A DNA stretch of 64,000 nucleotides, from NCBI GenBank assembly GCA_951213105.1, contig OX578155.1, positions 37,362,484 to 37,426,483 of the forward strand, read 5' to 3'. Positions 12,901-23,309 of the stretch are shown here, one piece after another (position 1 is the first letter of the stretch; each line of letters begins with the position of its first letter). The position numbers were made by a program, and so were the translations under genes. The notes beneath the pieces are model-generated. The model saw only the letters and a program-made list of their open reading frames with translations, did not search any database and had not been told where the DNA came from. Origin of the DNA: Amaurobius ferox (Eukaryota > Arthropoda > Arachnida > Araneae > Amaurobiidae).

Positions 12901-13471
12901 GGCAGAAAAATGGGTGAATTTAGAGGGGACGGCTACGTGAATGCCATTGGCAGAGATGAAATCGTGAATCTGTTTCCCATACTTGTTGCGGCGCCTACAG
13001 TTCCAATTTGGATGATGAGCGTTGTAATCGCCGGCCAGAATGGCTCTATGATTAACATTGAAAATTTTATTTAAGTCAGTAGATTGACCGGGTTTGATAT
13101 AAACAGAGCCGATGATGATGGGAGGATGGTTGGGGAGGTTTAAGTGAATCATTTTATTCTCTATAATGTCAGTATCAATAGAATTTAACTCATGATGCGG
13201 TAAGCTGTTTTTAACGTAGACCGAAACTCCGCCGAAGATGGAGGGGGGGGGGGGGGGGGTTGAGCCTGGTTGCGGAGAGCAGTGTAATTTCTGCAATTAG
13301 CAATTTTAAGGGAGGGGGGGGATGGCAATGCCCGGGTCTGATTTCCTGTATGAGAATGATATCAACCGGATTGTTAAGAGCAAAGTCCCGAAGTTCGGTG
13401 ATTTTCGATCTGAGTCCGTTAGCGTTCCAAGACAAAATGCGAACAGGGGAAAGAATCTGATTACTCGTCAT
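9930..13471 (-). pseudogene. E1 ORF2: broken endonuclease-reverse transcriptase
   Basis: The reading starts at ATG 13471-13469, in the same 'atgacgagtaa' overlap with ORF1 seen in E3. Recognisable pieces in order are WNANG and IQE of the APE endonuclease, GDYNAHH (about 13020), then RT blocks SYRPISLL, QFGFR.AHSTTHQLLR, LDIEKAFD (11330-11600), and the C-terminal RIIRKAPRYLRND segment. The frame is lost many times, mostly at G runs. The catalytic YADD reads YADH at 11091-11077, which by itself should abolish polymerase activity. A 505-bp duplication repeats part of the RT C-terminal region. A short stretch (KHAKKLFHNIPTI) is also present twice, replacing residues that in E3 read IIQP. Confidence 0.8.
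10044..11053. repeat. 505-bp tandem duplication inside E1
   Basis: Copy 1 is 10044-10548 and copy 2 is 10549-11053. Matching anchors are exactly 505 bp apart at both ends, and the copies are near identical. A G run is 12 long in copy 1 (10413-10424) and 13 long in copy 2 (10918-10930). The duplication is younger than the element itself. Confidence 0.85.
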
Positions 13472-14092
13472 TCTGGGGCGGGGGGGGGGGGGGGCTGAGC
13501 AGAAGACCTCGTCGAGGGCAGATATGACTTCTAGAAGCTTGTCCAACGGATTGCTGGCTTGCAAGAATTTGGTTTGTATGATGGAGATGAATTTCTTGAT
13601 TTTATCAAAGTCAAGGTTGAGATCTGTGAATATTTTCTTCAGTTCTTGAATGAGCAGTCGGAGAGTCGGGAGGAGTTAGATTGATTGCCGTTAGAATTAG
13701 TAGCAGTAGTAAGGATAGTAGCAGAAGGAGGCGAGGTAGGAACAGTAATATAAGAATGAACAGTTATATTATTAAGAGGTTGCTTACTGGGATCCGGGTC
13801 GGGGTGTTTACTGGTAGAGGCTTGGATATTGGCACTGGAGGCAGGGGGGGGGGGGGCTATCAAAATTCTGTTCACGGGTGGTGATGGGTCTGAAACAGCT
13901 TCAGCGAAGGTTTTGGAAACAATATTGGGTGGGTTGGAGTTTTTGGAATTATTATGAGCGTTGTAATCCCCGGCCAGAATGGCTCTATGATTAACATTGA
14001 AAATTTTATTTAAGTCAGAGATTAAGCCCGTAGATAGACCGGGTTTGATATAAACAGAGCCGATGATGATGGGAGGATGGTTGGGGAGGTTG
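13013..14092. repeat. Endonuclease segment duplicated into E1 ORF1
   Basis: About 130 bp encoding IFNVNHRAILAGDYN (13013-13141, minus strand) recurs at 13953-14092, within what should be ORF1. The second copy has an extra stretch after 'agtcag' (encoding GLIS before DLN) that matches the longer E3 arrangement better than the first copy does. It therefore probably came from another genomic copy rather than from E1 itself. Confidence 0.7.
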
Positions 14093-15548
14093 GGTTTTGC
14101 ACTGGTTTGGAGTTAGTAGGCTTAGGGCCGGCGGCCAGAAGAGGGGGGAAGTCTTTGGATTTAGGTGGAGGTTGTTGAGAATTTTGGGGAGGGGGGGGGG
14201 GGCGGTATGGGTTATGTTCAAGGGGTTTTTATTCTTGTTCTGTGGGTTGGATGGGCAGAGCCTGAAGTTGGCGGGGTGGGGACCTAGGCAGTTAGCGCAT
14301 TTTGCAGGAGTGTCCGGCGATTTAGTACAGTCGCGGGTGAAATATCCAAGACTACATTTGAGGCATCTTGGGGGTGGAATGTCCATATCGCTGACAGCGA
14401 AAACACATCTTTATGCCCTTCGATTCGAAGTCTTTAATCTTAATTGACATGTCCAGGAGGGTGTGAACTTCTCGGATGGATTTCCAGTGTTTGGAGGGGT
14501 TTAAGTATAAATGGAAGATTGGGAGGGGGCTTTATTTTTCAGGTTCTTAAGTTGGTGATTCTATGAACATTAAATCCGCGGAGACGGAGCTCTTCAGATA
14601 TTTCATTTATTGGGGAGATAATGGGAAGTCCGTTTATTAGGATTTTGATCGGCCTTTCGGCTTTAATGTTGATTGAATGGAATTCCAGTTTTTTTTCTAT
14701 AAGTACTCTTTGTACAATTCTGAAGTCTTCAATACTTTGCGGGCAGATTCTAATATGTTCTCCTGCCAACTGGGCCTTTACAGGGTTAGCAGCAAGGGAA
14801 TCAAGTCCTTTAACTAGAATTCTCCAATTATCCGGGCAATTAACATGGAAAGGCTCCGGTTTATGTGAGTTAGTTGGAGGATTTTCCGCGTTGGTATTTC
14901 CTCTAGCGTTGTGGGTTGAAGAGTTATTAGGAGTAAGAATATTATCTGTGGGTGGGTTATTATCCTCAGGGGGACCATTGGTATCCATGCTTAGCGCTTC
15001 GAAAGCGTTGTGAGCAGTAAGTGGCTCATATCCACTGGAGACTTCAGCCTCACGGCAAACTTTTTTGTAACTGGGTATCCTGAATCCGAGGACTTGGAAT
15101 CCTTCCAAGTTCTCGGGATTGTTAACATTCTTATTAGCATTAATATTAGAGTTCAAGATTGCATCAGAGTTAAAATTAGAGTTAGCATTACGAAATGAAT
15201 TAGCAGTAAAGTTAAAGTTAGAATTAGCAATAGAATCAGTATTACCACTTGCATTAGAATTTACATTAGTATTAACAGAGTTAGCAGTAGCATTAGAATT
15301 AGAATCAGCATTAGCTTTGATTATGCTCTCATGTTGAGAAATATAAGCTTCAATCTCAGATTTAAAGGGGGTTAAATCAGTGATAGAATTGTTCTGAGAA
15401 AGTTTCCAGTGAGATGTAGGTCGTTGAGGTATCCACTACAAGTAGGTTCTGGCAGTGGGGAATTTCCATTTCGGAAATGAGAGATGACAAGTCCAATATC
15501 CGGTGGAATTCCGGAAAGATCAGTTGGAGAAGAAAAGGCGGAAGACAT
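13461..15548 (-). pseudogene. E1 ORF1 (Gag) remnant
   Basis: The start is placed at ATG 15548-15546, where the sequence around the Met (ggac-ATG) and the next residues align with the E3 Gag start. It is followed by an Asn-rich tract encoded by 'aayntnaay' hexamers (about 15120-15330), a pre-C2HC region (KAQLAGEHIRICP, FHSINIKAERP, 14560-14880) and zinc knuckles CLKCSLGYFTRDC and CANCLGPHPANFRLC (about 14280-14370). The C-terminal helical segment NPLDKLLEVISALDEVF lies just before the ORF2 start. The frame is broken at G runs 13844-13856 and 14191-14202 and by the inserted endonuclease fragment. Confidence 0.75.
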
Positions 15549-15790
15549 GTCCGAAGCAGGAGGAGAAACTCCAGAACACAGACTATTATACAGACCTGTC
15601 ACTCTCGATAGTTTCGTTTTCGCGGCGGCCATTAGAGATAGACCAAACAGAGGGTTGGCGCGCTCTTGGCGATGGTCTGGTTTGGTCCGAGCGCTTGGCG
15701 ATGGTCAGGTTTGGGTCCAAGACGATTTTCAATGTTATAACCCTATTTCGCTCGGCGAAAACTTAGAACAGCAGACTAGCGTGGTTTGAG

Positions 15791-16279
15791 TAACGTGAAG
15801 AAGGATTATTTGTTAAGTGTTTAGATCATTTCATAAAAATGGATTGATAAAAGAAAACTGGTTGCGTTACAGGGTATGTAATTTATGTTTATTAAAATTG
15901 AAATAATTTTAGTTATCACCATCCTACATACGTGTTCATTATAAGTATACACGTGTTCATATAAGTATACATGTGTTCATCATACAAAATTAGTGCTATG
16001 TTATTACTGCCGGATTAGACTAAATTTTAAGAAGTAGTGGTATAATTAGTTAAAAAATATTTTCCGTATTTTTATAAAATGTGAAATAATTGATATTTGG
16101 ATAGCTTTTTCTTAGTTGAATGTGATATAGTATGTGTATATATTTAAGTAAAATTTTTATTAAGTGCCTTATGATGGAAAATTCCCCCCCCCCCCCTCGG
16201 GTAATTAATGATTGAGTTCCACAACTTCGATAGTGCATTTATGTAAATTTGATATTTACTATATGAATATTTTTATATT
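15791..16279. other. Non-coding flank with a poly-C run
   Basis: AT-rich sequence containing three spaced copies of 'cgtgttcat(a)ta' near 15930-15980 and a C run near 16184-16196. No gene is seen. Confidence 0.4.
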
Positions 16280-16700
16280 TAAAAAAAAAGTCTATTATCA
16301 GTATCCCAGAATAAATTAAGGATCAACACGCTAGTATACTTTTTAGACTGAAAATATTATATAATATTTCAGCCTTTTGAGTATGTTAGCTTGTAATTTT
16401 TTGTGCATTATGTTTTATAGTGAGACAATGCAATGTGTCTATTTTTTAATCTATTTTATGATTATTTGAATTAAATATATAACTATGTTTATTTAAATAT
16501 TCTTAAACTAATGAATATATTTATGTTGCAGATTAATGTATTTTTAAATCCTGATCCTTTCTATAGTTTCAAAAATTATAAAAGTACAGTCCTCAACATT
16601 TTGTTCCCCTCCCGTTTAAAAAAAAAATCGCCAGGCGAGCGATAACGCGCCAAATCTGGCAGACGCATCGTAGTTCAGTTGGTCCAACTCACGAGCTCTA
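16280..16700 (+). repeat. Segmental duplication, copy 1
   Basis: This ~420-bp block, from 'aaaaagtctattatcagt' through 'gtagttcagttggtccaactca', is repeated in the same orientation at 18055-18497 with roughly 90 percent identity by eye. The second copy has a few short indels. Repeat R1a lies between the two copies. I recognise no coding content. The 'gtagttcagttggt' string resembles a tRNA A box, but no full tRNA fold follows. Confidence 0.75.
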
Positions 16701-17037
16701 GTGTCTATGCGACATCCCATGTTAAAAATGTTGCCATAGGGACCTATGGGAGTGAACCTTCGAATATAGGATTCTGTGCTCCAGAAGAAGCCAGAGAAAG
16801 AATGTTCGTACTTGAGTACAAAATGGTGCAATAGAACAAACTGGAGAAAACGAGCAGAACGTCTGCACAAGACAAGTTCCAGAGCGGGCACTCTGATATC
16901 TTTGAAATCATAGGAATAGTTTCTTGGATTGGTAGTTGTCGAAAGTTATTATGCTTTACATTTAAAACAAAAGAGTAACAGCAAATAAGTGGTAGATAAT
17001 TTTTATTTTATTTACAAGCCTTTTATTACTTTATCCT
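16701..17037. other. Spacer after duplication copy 1
   Basis: Moderately GC-rich sequence to about 16890 that is not shared with the second copy, then AT-rich. Frames at 16616-16891 show no recognisable protein. Confidence 0.35.
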
Positions 17038-17982
17038 ACTTTCCTTATATACATAATGTATAAGGAAAGTATTGCGACGACGGTCAAAAATTCGAATTCG
17101 AGTTTTCGACGGGAGAGCACGTTTCAAGTATCCCTGATCACGAATCAAACATTTTTGAAGTGATGTCAGTGTGTGTGTGTGAAAGTATGTGTGTGTGTGT
17201 CAGTGAGTCTGTGGAGACGATAACTGACGAACGAATGGACCGATTCGAACGAAATATGGTACAAAAATCACAATCAGTAAACACTGGAAGCCTATTGTTT
17301 TTATATTTTTATACGCAATCAAATGTTGAGAATCCCCCCTAAATTTTCGAGCGAAATTTTGAAAGAAATCGCCAAATAATCAAAACCGCTAATAAAGATA
17401 CGCAAATAGCCATTTCTTTATGAAATTTTTCATTAGAAAACGATTGACATAAATTTTAGAACGCTAACATGAACCGTTTTCGAGGTATTGCACATTTTTA
17501 AATAAAATTATCAAAAAGTCATATAAAATAAAATAAAAAAATATTTCCTATTGAGAAACATGTTCACTTTTCATATGTAATATCATGCGATAAATTGGGT
17601 GACATCATTCTCGTGGATCTAGCTCGTTCCATTCATGAAAAAATATACTTTGAGTAATACTTTTGTATTTGAACGCCAATAGTCCTTTATTTGCTGTAAG
17701 AATAATTTATTGCTCCGTCCATAACGCTTGGCGAGATTTTGGCGACGAATTTGGTGGAATGTCGCCAGCGTGGCGAATTTTTTAAATGTTGCTAAATTAA
17801 CGATAAACTCGCCAAATGGATAAAAATGACGCTAAATCAATGAAAATGACGACTCATTGACGAAAATTTAATATCTTGGAAAGAATATAAATATCTACTA
17901 TAAAAATAATCTATTTTTCTACTGTAAAAGTAGTAAATTCATTGCATTATATAAGGAAAGTCATGTGCTGCCCACATCAGAT
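17038..17982 (+). mobile_element. R1 interspersed repeat, copy a
   Basis: One edge is a palindrome (17038-17071: 'actttccttata' against 'taaggaaagt' around 'tacataatgta'). The other edge is 'ataaggaaagtcatgtgctgcccacatcag'-like sequence ending near 17982. Inside are a GT microsatellite, a 'gagacgataactgacgaacgaatgg' type block and recurrent 'gcgacattttc..caatttggc' strings. Copies b (34275-35165) and c (35876-36749) have both edges in the opposite orientation, which defines a ~0.9-kb element. There is no ORF. The class is unknown; the terminal hairpin is compatible with a Helitron-like end, but the CTRR signature is not convincing. Confidence 0.6.
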
Positions 17983-18054
17983 TATTTATATTTCATTTCA
18001 TTTAATTCTCAAATTACATTTAATGAGGACAAACTGTTGCACTCACGTTTTATA

Positions 18055-18497
18055 TTAAAAAAAAGTCTATTATCAGTGTCCCAGAACAAATTACGGATCA
18101 AGTAATTTAACGATCAACACGCTAGTATACCTTTTAGACTGAAAATATTATATAATATTTCAGTCTTTTGATTATATTACCTTGTAATATTTTGTGCATT
18201 ATGTTTTAGAGTGAAACAATGTAATGCGTCTATTTTTTAATCCATTTTATAATTATTTGAATTGAATATATAACTATGTTTATTTAAATTTACTTAAACT
18301 AATGAATATATTTATGTTGCAGATTAAAGTATGTTTAAATCCTGATCATTTCTATAGTTTCAAAACTTATAAAAGTACAGTCCTGTACATTTTTTCCCCA
18401 CCCGCTTTTGGAAAAAAAATCGCCAAGTGAGTGATAACTCGCCAAATCTGGCAGACGTACTTTGTTTATATCGTAGTTCAGTTGGTCCAACTCAAGG
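18055..18497 (+). repeat. Segmental duplication, copy 2
   Basis: Partner of 16280-16700. It ends at 'ggtccaactcaagg' shortly upstream of the THAP exon, so the duplicated sequence may include old upstream sequence of the P-like element. It carries an extra 'ttacggatcaagtaat' stretch relative to copy 1. Confidence 0.75.
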
Positions 18498-18567
18498 TAA
18501 ATGGAAGTAAGAGAGGTAGGCCATTCGTTTCTGGCAACCTGCTCCTGTCCAGGGTTCTTGGAATTAC

Positions 18568-18602
18568 TGACGTCACTGGTCCCCTTAAGGCTCCTCTATA
18601 TA
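18568..18602 (+). promoter_or_regulatory. Possible promoter of the THAP gene: CRE and TATA box
   Basis: A perfect CRE (TGACGTCA, 18568-18575) and a TATA-like 'ctatatac' (about 18595-18602) lie in good order about 110-140 bp upstream of the THAP start codon. The arrangement is suggestive, but each motif is short. Confidence 0.35.
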
Positions 18603-18708
18603 CAAGCTGACTCATCAAGCATATTGAAGCCCACCGTAGCTGGAAACGCAATCCATTAGCATTAGCTCTATTCGTATTTCCACTTTAGCAAGTATTATTG
18701 AAATAATT

Positions 18709-18861
18709 ATGGATGGTTGTTTTGCACCGAACTGCTCTTATCATTTTAGAAATGATTTTAGGCTATTTCGTTTCTCTAGAAACGAAGAAAGAAGAAAACA
18801 ATGGCTAATAAATAATCGGCGCGATAATTGGATACCCGGTACTGGAGCATACTTATGCGAG
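18709..18861 (+). CDS. THAP-domain exon of a P-element-like transposase
   Basis: The exon opens with ATG at 18709 and runs 51 codons to a strong donor (GAG|gtaagt, 18862). The peptide starts MDGCFAPNCSYHFRNDFRLF and shows the N-terminal half of a C2CH THAP zinc finger: Cys pair (C-x4-C), a hydrophobic/basic FRLFRFSRN core, a conserved Trp (RKQWLINN), a Pro (WIPG), and the third ligand in YLCE. The final His should be in the next exon and is not confidently found. THAP fingers bind DNA in P-element-type transposases and in host genes derived from them. The transposase-like fragment about 0.7 kb downstream on the same strand favours a decayed P-like transposon, but a domesticated gene is not excluded. 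Confidence 0.65.
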
Positions 18862-19228
18862 GTAAGTTCTACAATATTCTAATTGAAACTTCTTTTTTAT
18901 ATAAATTGTTTATTTTAAACACTTATTTTATAATTTCTGTAACTGTAATATGAATTATTAATAATTTTTAGTCGTTATAGTTTTATCTTAGGACACTTGG
19001 TTTATAATGTAAACATCACTTTGAATGTATTATACTGTCTTCCAAACCTAGAAGAAAATAGCTTCAAATTACATATATATATATAATTTGAAGCTATATA
19101 TATATATTAAAGATTTATTGCTGTTACACCAACATCTTTCAAGTTTTATACACTTTGTTGTATTTTTAGATCATAATGAAAATCACAGAATTGGTGATCC
19201 TACTACTATCAACAAACTGTCGCCAAGT

Positions 19229-19532
19229 GGAAAACTTGCCATTTTATAGTAATTATGCAAACATAAGCTAAAATGGTAAATAAATCGAAATATGTTTATC
19301 ATAATAGCTACTTAATGAACAACTATTGTTTGAAAATCTTTGATGAAAAAAAGCCGAGCTCAGTAGGGTTATTAATAGTATTTTCCTCTTTAAATACAAA
19401 GTAGTTAACAAACTTTCAAATATGTGAGACAAACATTCATACATGCTATTAAAAAAACCTTTTATGATAAACGTATTTCGATTTATTTACTATTTTAGCT
19501 TATGTTTGCATAATTACTATAACAAGTTTTCC
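19229..19532. repeat. Inverted repeat, ~73-bp arms
   Basis: The left arm (19229-19302) and right arm (19461-19532) are near-perfect reverse complements from 'ggaaaacttg' to 'tttatcataa', around a 158-bp spacer. The right arm runs into the transposase-like fragment, so the inversion interrupts the P-like element. Confidence 0.8.
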
Positions 19533-19802
19533 TTGTTTGACTTGTTTGACTCTTTAAATGCCAAGATGTTCAAATCTAAAGTTTTACTGGCATCTGCCTG
19601 TACTGCTACATCTGAGTATGTAGATTTCTGGAAAAAAATGGCTGCATGTATTCCCAGTTGGAAATTTATCACCTCATCTGGTAAAGTGTTGAAACCTGCT
19701 TGCCAGAAACGTACAGAGGGTGCAGAGAATATAACCATCGTTAAAATCAAAATCGCTAAATGTGAAGTCGAGATTAGAAATTTGGAGGGCTATCTCAAGT
19801 AA
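19529..19802 (+). pseudogene. P-element/THAP9-type transposase fragment
   Basis: About 90 codons ending in TAA. The segment LFDLFDSLNAK followed by a Trp-containing stretch (DFWKKMAACIPSWKF) and a Gly/Lys/Pro segment (SSGKVLKPACQKRT) follows the order seen near the C-terminal part of P-element and THAP9 transposases (FD.LN motif, then a W..f segment, then a 'K..fLGF'-like block). It lacks the catalytic core and a start of its own. Its frame continues upstream only through the inverted repeat. With the THAP exon it suggests an internally deleted P-like copy. The family call rests on pattern recall, not alignment. Confidence 0.5.
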
Positions 19803-20348
19803 AATTTTCGCCCAGGGGGTATCTGAGCAATGAAGTTGCCAGCCCGGGGTCAAAATTTCGAGAGAAACGACTCAGATAAAAGGAGCACGACGAAAATTTA
19901 ATATTAAAGTTTTTTACTAAATATTTATAATTTCTTTAATTTTTAGGTACTTTTTAATGCTAAATAGCTGAAAAAGTAAGACAGCTGGGTAGGTCAAGTG
20001 ACCCCTCAAACTAAATATCCGAAACAACATATTTCTGAAGCGCCACTAAAAATAGCCTATCGATCACGGGTATGTCAAAAATAGGAAACTCCAGACGTTT
20101 AAAGAATTAATTTGAAGTCAAACATATTGGAATTCGTCACCAGCAGATTAACCAGAGCACCAAACTGCCCCAAATCATAAATAACCCCCGTCCCGTAGTA
20201 TAGAACCACACTACATCAGAAATGACGAAATGCGAAACCACTTCAATAAATAAGACTGCTAAGTAAGACAGATAAGTAAAACAAAATTCAAAATTCATTT
20301 AATTTATTGCGCAAATGCAGCCAATAAATAAAATGATTTTAATAAGAA
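19803..20348. other. Non-coding DNA 3' of the P-like remnant
   Basis: No gene, repeat or terminal inverted repeat of the P-like element could be recognised here. Confidence 0.4.
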
Positions 20349-21038
20349 AAAAAGGTGAGAATCTGTAACACGAAAATTCAAATATCTAACAGGCTTACGA
20401 AATAAAAGTATAAATCAACAAATCCTCAAGCAAATGAAAAAAATAAAAAACAAATAATGAAAATAAATATCGAATCAACAAGTCAATGAAAAGTATCAAA
20501 ATACAAAGGTATGGAATCGAAAAAAGAATAACAAACGAAATCAAGCACAAACACTATACACGTGGACAAGGCTCTAAGCCTAAATCATGAATTGTTCACT
20601 TTCACAAAAATCGTATTCATGTCCAAGTTTTTTGTAGAAGCAAACACAAAAATGTATGTTTCTGAAGAAATAGACAGATTATACTTGGAGAAGTAGAAAT
20701 AGTTTATAGATATAATCTGTCTATTTCTTCAGAAACACACATTTTTGTGTTTGCTTCTACAAAAAACTTGGGCATGAATACGGTTTTTGTGGAAGTGAAC
20801 AATTCATGATTTAGGCTTAGAGCCTTGTCCACGTGTATAGCGTTTGTGCTTGATTTCGTTTGTTATTTTTTTTTAGATTCCATACCTTTGTATTTTGATA
20901 CTTTTCATTGATTTGTTGATTCGATATTTATTTTATTTATTTATTTTTTTCCATTTGCTTGAGGATTTGTTGATTTATACTTTTATTTCGTAAGCCCGTT
21001 AGATATTTGAATTTTCGTGTTCAGATTCTCACTTTTCT
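20349..21038. repeat. Foldback element: ~335-bp arms, 27-bp loop
   Basis: The left arm (20349-20683) and right arm (20711-21038) are reverse complements with few mismatches, so the strand would fold into one long hairpin. The loop is 20684-20710. Neither arm encodes protein. This could be a foldback transposon or an inverted duplication. If transcribed it would give a hairpin RNA suited to Dicer. Confidence 0.85.
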
Positions 21039-21066
21039 TTCATTGGATCTTCAATCCCCTTTGTTC

Positions 21067-21204
21067 TTATATATAAATATATATATATATATAAATATAT
21101 ATACATTTATATATATATATATATATATATATACAAATATATATATATAGGGTGTCCGAATTGGTAAAATGTTGTGGGCGTTAAAGGACTTTTTCGGACA
21201 CCCT
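21067..21204. repeat. TA-rich microsatellite and 12-bp inverted repeat pair
   Basis: An imperfect (TA)n tract (21067-21148) abuts 'agggtgtccgaa' (21149-21160). Its exact reverse complement ttcggacaccct lies at 21193-21204, followed again by TA. A 56-bp unit with 12-bp inverted ends in TA-rich DNA looks like a very short internally deleted DNA transposon (TA-targeting, mariner-like). Confidence 0.6.
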
Positions 21205-21404
21205 GTATATATAGGACTCTAAGCCACGCCACTTTACATCCTCATCAGAATTGAAATAATATTCTTTTAGACTTAGTACTAATAGATGGCAGGCAATAAT
21301 TGGTACAGCTTTAGTATAAAGACTTTTTATTTGGCGATATTTTACTTCTAGGTACTATACTTCAGCCGTCTATCATTGAGGTGCCGTGAGCGGGGAAATT
21401 AAAA

Positions 21405-21670
21405 AGAAATCTCATGAATTATATTTTTGCCGTACTCTTGAGAAAGATAACCAAATTAACTATTTAATTTTTTGTAAACAGTCATTATTCAAATATTCCA
21501 TTTTAAAAGTTTATAAGAAATCTCTGGATGTTAACGTTATAGGACTACTGAATTTAATATATATCCGTATGCAATTTGGCACCTAGGCCCTGTTTATACG
21601 GTCATGAGATACTGATGCTGAATTTTTAATTTCATGTAAGCTGTCATATTTTAACAGCTTATTTGCATGA
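21405..21670 (+). repeat. R2 interspersed repeat, copy a
   Basis: It shares 'gtactcttgagaaagataac', 'ccattttaaaagtttataagaaatctctg' and 'ttaatttcatgtaagctgt' type blocks with 23310-23720 (copy b). It shares the middle part with 30640-30841 (copy c). The 66-codon frame at 21386-21586 is not conserved among copies and is not called a gene. Confidence 0.6.
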
Positions 21671-23309
21671 CTTATATATTGTTGGAAATATTGAGAACAA
21701 AGAAATATTTTTTTTTTTATAAAGTATTCAAAAATAATATTTATGATAGATTAACATGCCTCTATATAAGTATGTAAGAAAACTCCGCATCTAATCGTTA
21801 TACGACTTCCGACTTTGATATAGGCCTTTAGTCATTTAGCCAACTGATTTTGAAAATTTCAATAGACCGACTAGCAACACCTAATTTCGAAGACGTCCAA
21901 TAGATGGCAGATCAAACCCACAGTGTGTGGTTTGTTTATATAACACTACGTTTGTAGCAGGGGTGTAGGATAATTATCTTGCATCGTGGTTTTGTATTCA
22001 GGTTTTGTATATTAACTTCTTTCGTTTTCATATTATTGGAAGAAAGTCATAAAACGACCTTGTTATTTTCATATGAAAAATGTATGACACATTACTATAT
22101 TGACTGATTAATTTTTGGACCCTTAAGTTTTATTGGGAAAGTTTGTTATAGACTTTTACTGAAAATTTGAAATAGACATTTTTTATTATTCTCAACAGTT
22201 CCCTCATGTTTTTATTATACTTTGTACAGTGAATTATGATCAACGTATTTGCAGTCCCGTAACTAGCTAAAGTTCAGTTGTGAAGTTCTGTATTTTTAAT
22301 CTAGATATCACGTATATTCAGACTGTTCTGCTATTTATATTATCTTAATACAAATGCTAATTTTATTTCATAATGCATTCTGTGTCATAATGCAATTTGT
22401 TGGATTTGAATTTTCCAAATTGCATTACTGTATTATTTCATCTTTTGATTACTTTTATTGTAAAAACCTTTAGCTTTTATATTTTCTGTAATTAAATTTC
22501 AGATTATATGCTTTTCAAATTCAGTTGATTATTTTTTCTTTATTAAAGTAAACCTTGTTAATATCTAAAATAAAATAGATTATATTGCAGAGATATTACT
22601 GAAAGCAATTTCTTACCATAAAATTAACGTTAGATAATACGCATGTATATTTATTGTTTTAGATTTTTTTTCATATATTATATTGCCTAACTTAAAATGC
22701 ATTATTTCAGGTAGTTGACTATCGTCTAATGCTTTTTATAAGTATATCAGAGTTCATTACAAAGGAAAAAAAAAGTAATAAAAGGCATCGTGTTTTATAA
22801 AAATGTTCATTATATCCGATTGTACACCTTATACTTAAGCCACGCCCACTTGTTGAGCGAGGTTCATTTTTACCTAAATTGCCCTACATTTCCACCGACC
22901 ACCTAATTTTTTTTAACTTCTTTTTTCTAAATTGCGTTCTTAAATCGTCTATAAGTGAACATCGTTTATAAGTGAACGTTTTACAAGAAATATATATTAT
23001 ATGAGAAAACTTTTTATAAGAAATTTTTTTTTAGGAAATTTAAAAGATTTTTATATGAAATTATATCCTTGAAATTCCAAGCAAATTTACTGTAAATATG
23101 TTTCTTTTGTAATAAATATTCAAATCATAGAAAGTTGTTTTTTTTTTTAAAGAAATAGTTAATTTTATTTACTTTTCGAAAATTTGTCAAGAAAATAAAA
23201 AGCGAACTTCACCAGGTGTTATTTTGATTTACATCTCTGGAAACAAATATTTTAATAAAACTATAATTTTTTTCCTTTATATCTTTAAGATTAAAACAAA
23301 AATCCCATA
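21671..23309. other. AT-rich non-coding DNA
   Basis: No coding sequence recognised. A 'ccacgcccact' string at about 22842 is one of several in the window. Otherwise there are poly-T and TA-rich stretches. Confidence 0.5.

Larger units (their letters stand above)
9400..15790 (-). mobile_element. E1: rearranged, inactive jockey-type non-LTR retrotransposon
   Basis: A minus-strand LINE about 6.4 kb long, with ORF1 (Gag) at high coordinates, ORF2 (endonuclease-RT) in the middle and a 3' tail at 9400-9565. Its proteins are close to those of E3, so E1 is a diverged member of the E3 family. It carries frameshifts, a 505-bp tandem duplication, a piece of the endonuclease region copied into ORF1, and ten G runs of 8-17 bases (C runs in the sense strand). 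The 5' end is placed near 15790, where similarity to an element leader stops, so that edge is approximate. A ~31-bp tandem repeat ('cttggcgatggtc') lies in the 5' leader at 15660-15722. I found no target duplication. Confidence 0.85.

Noticed and set aside
15484..15789. Plus-strand ORFs of about 90-100 codons in the E1 leader
   Set aside because: They are antisense to the E1 Gag start and leader and have no family resemblance.
16665..16765. tRNA or tRNA-derived SINE from 'gtagttcagttggt'
   Set aside because: Only the A-box-like string fits; there is no anticodon arm, and the B-box candidate (ccttcgaata) is poor.
19160..19270. Second THAP exon after 'gtatttttag'
   Set aside because: The frame that would supply the expected Asp-His needs the G of the acceptor itself, and the phase-0 reading has no THAP ligand. 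No convincing exon.
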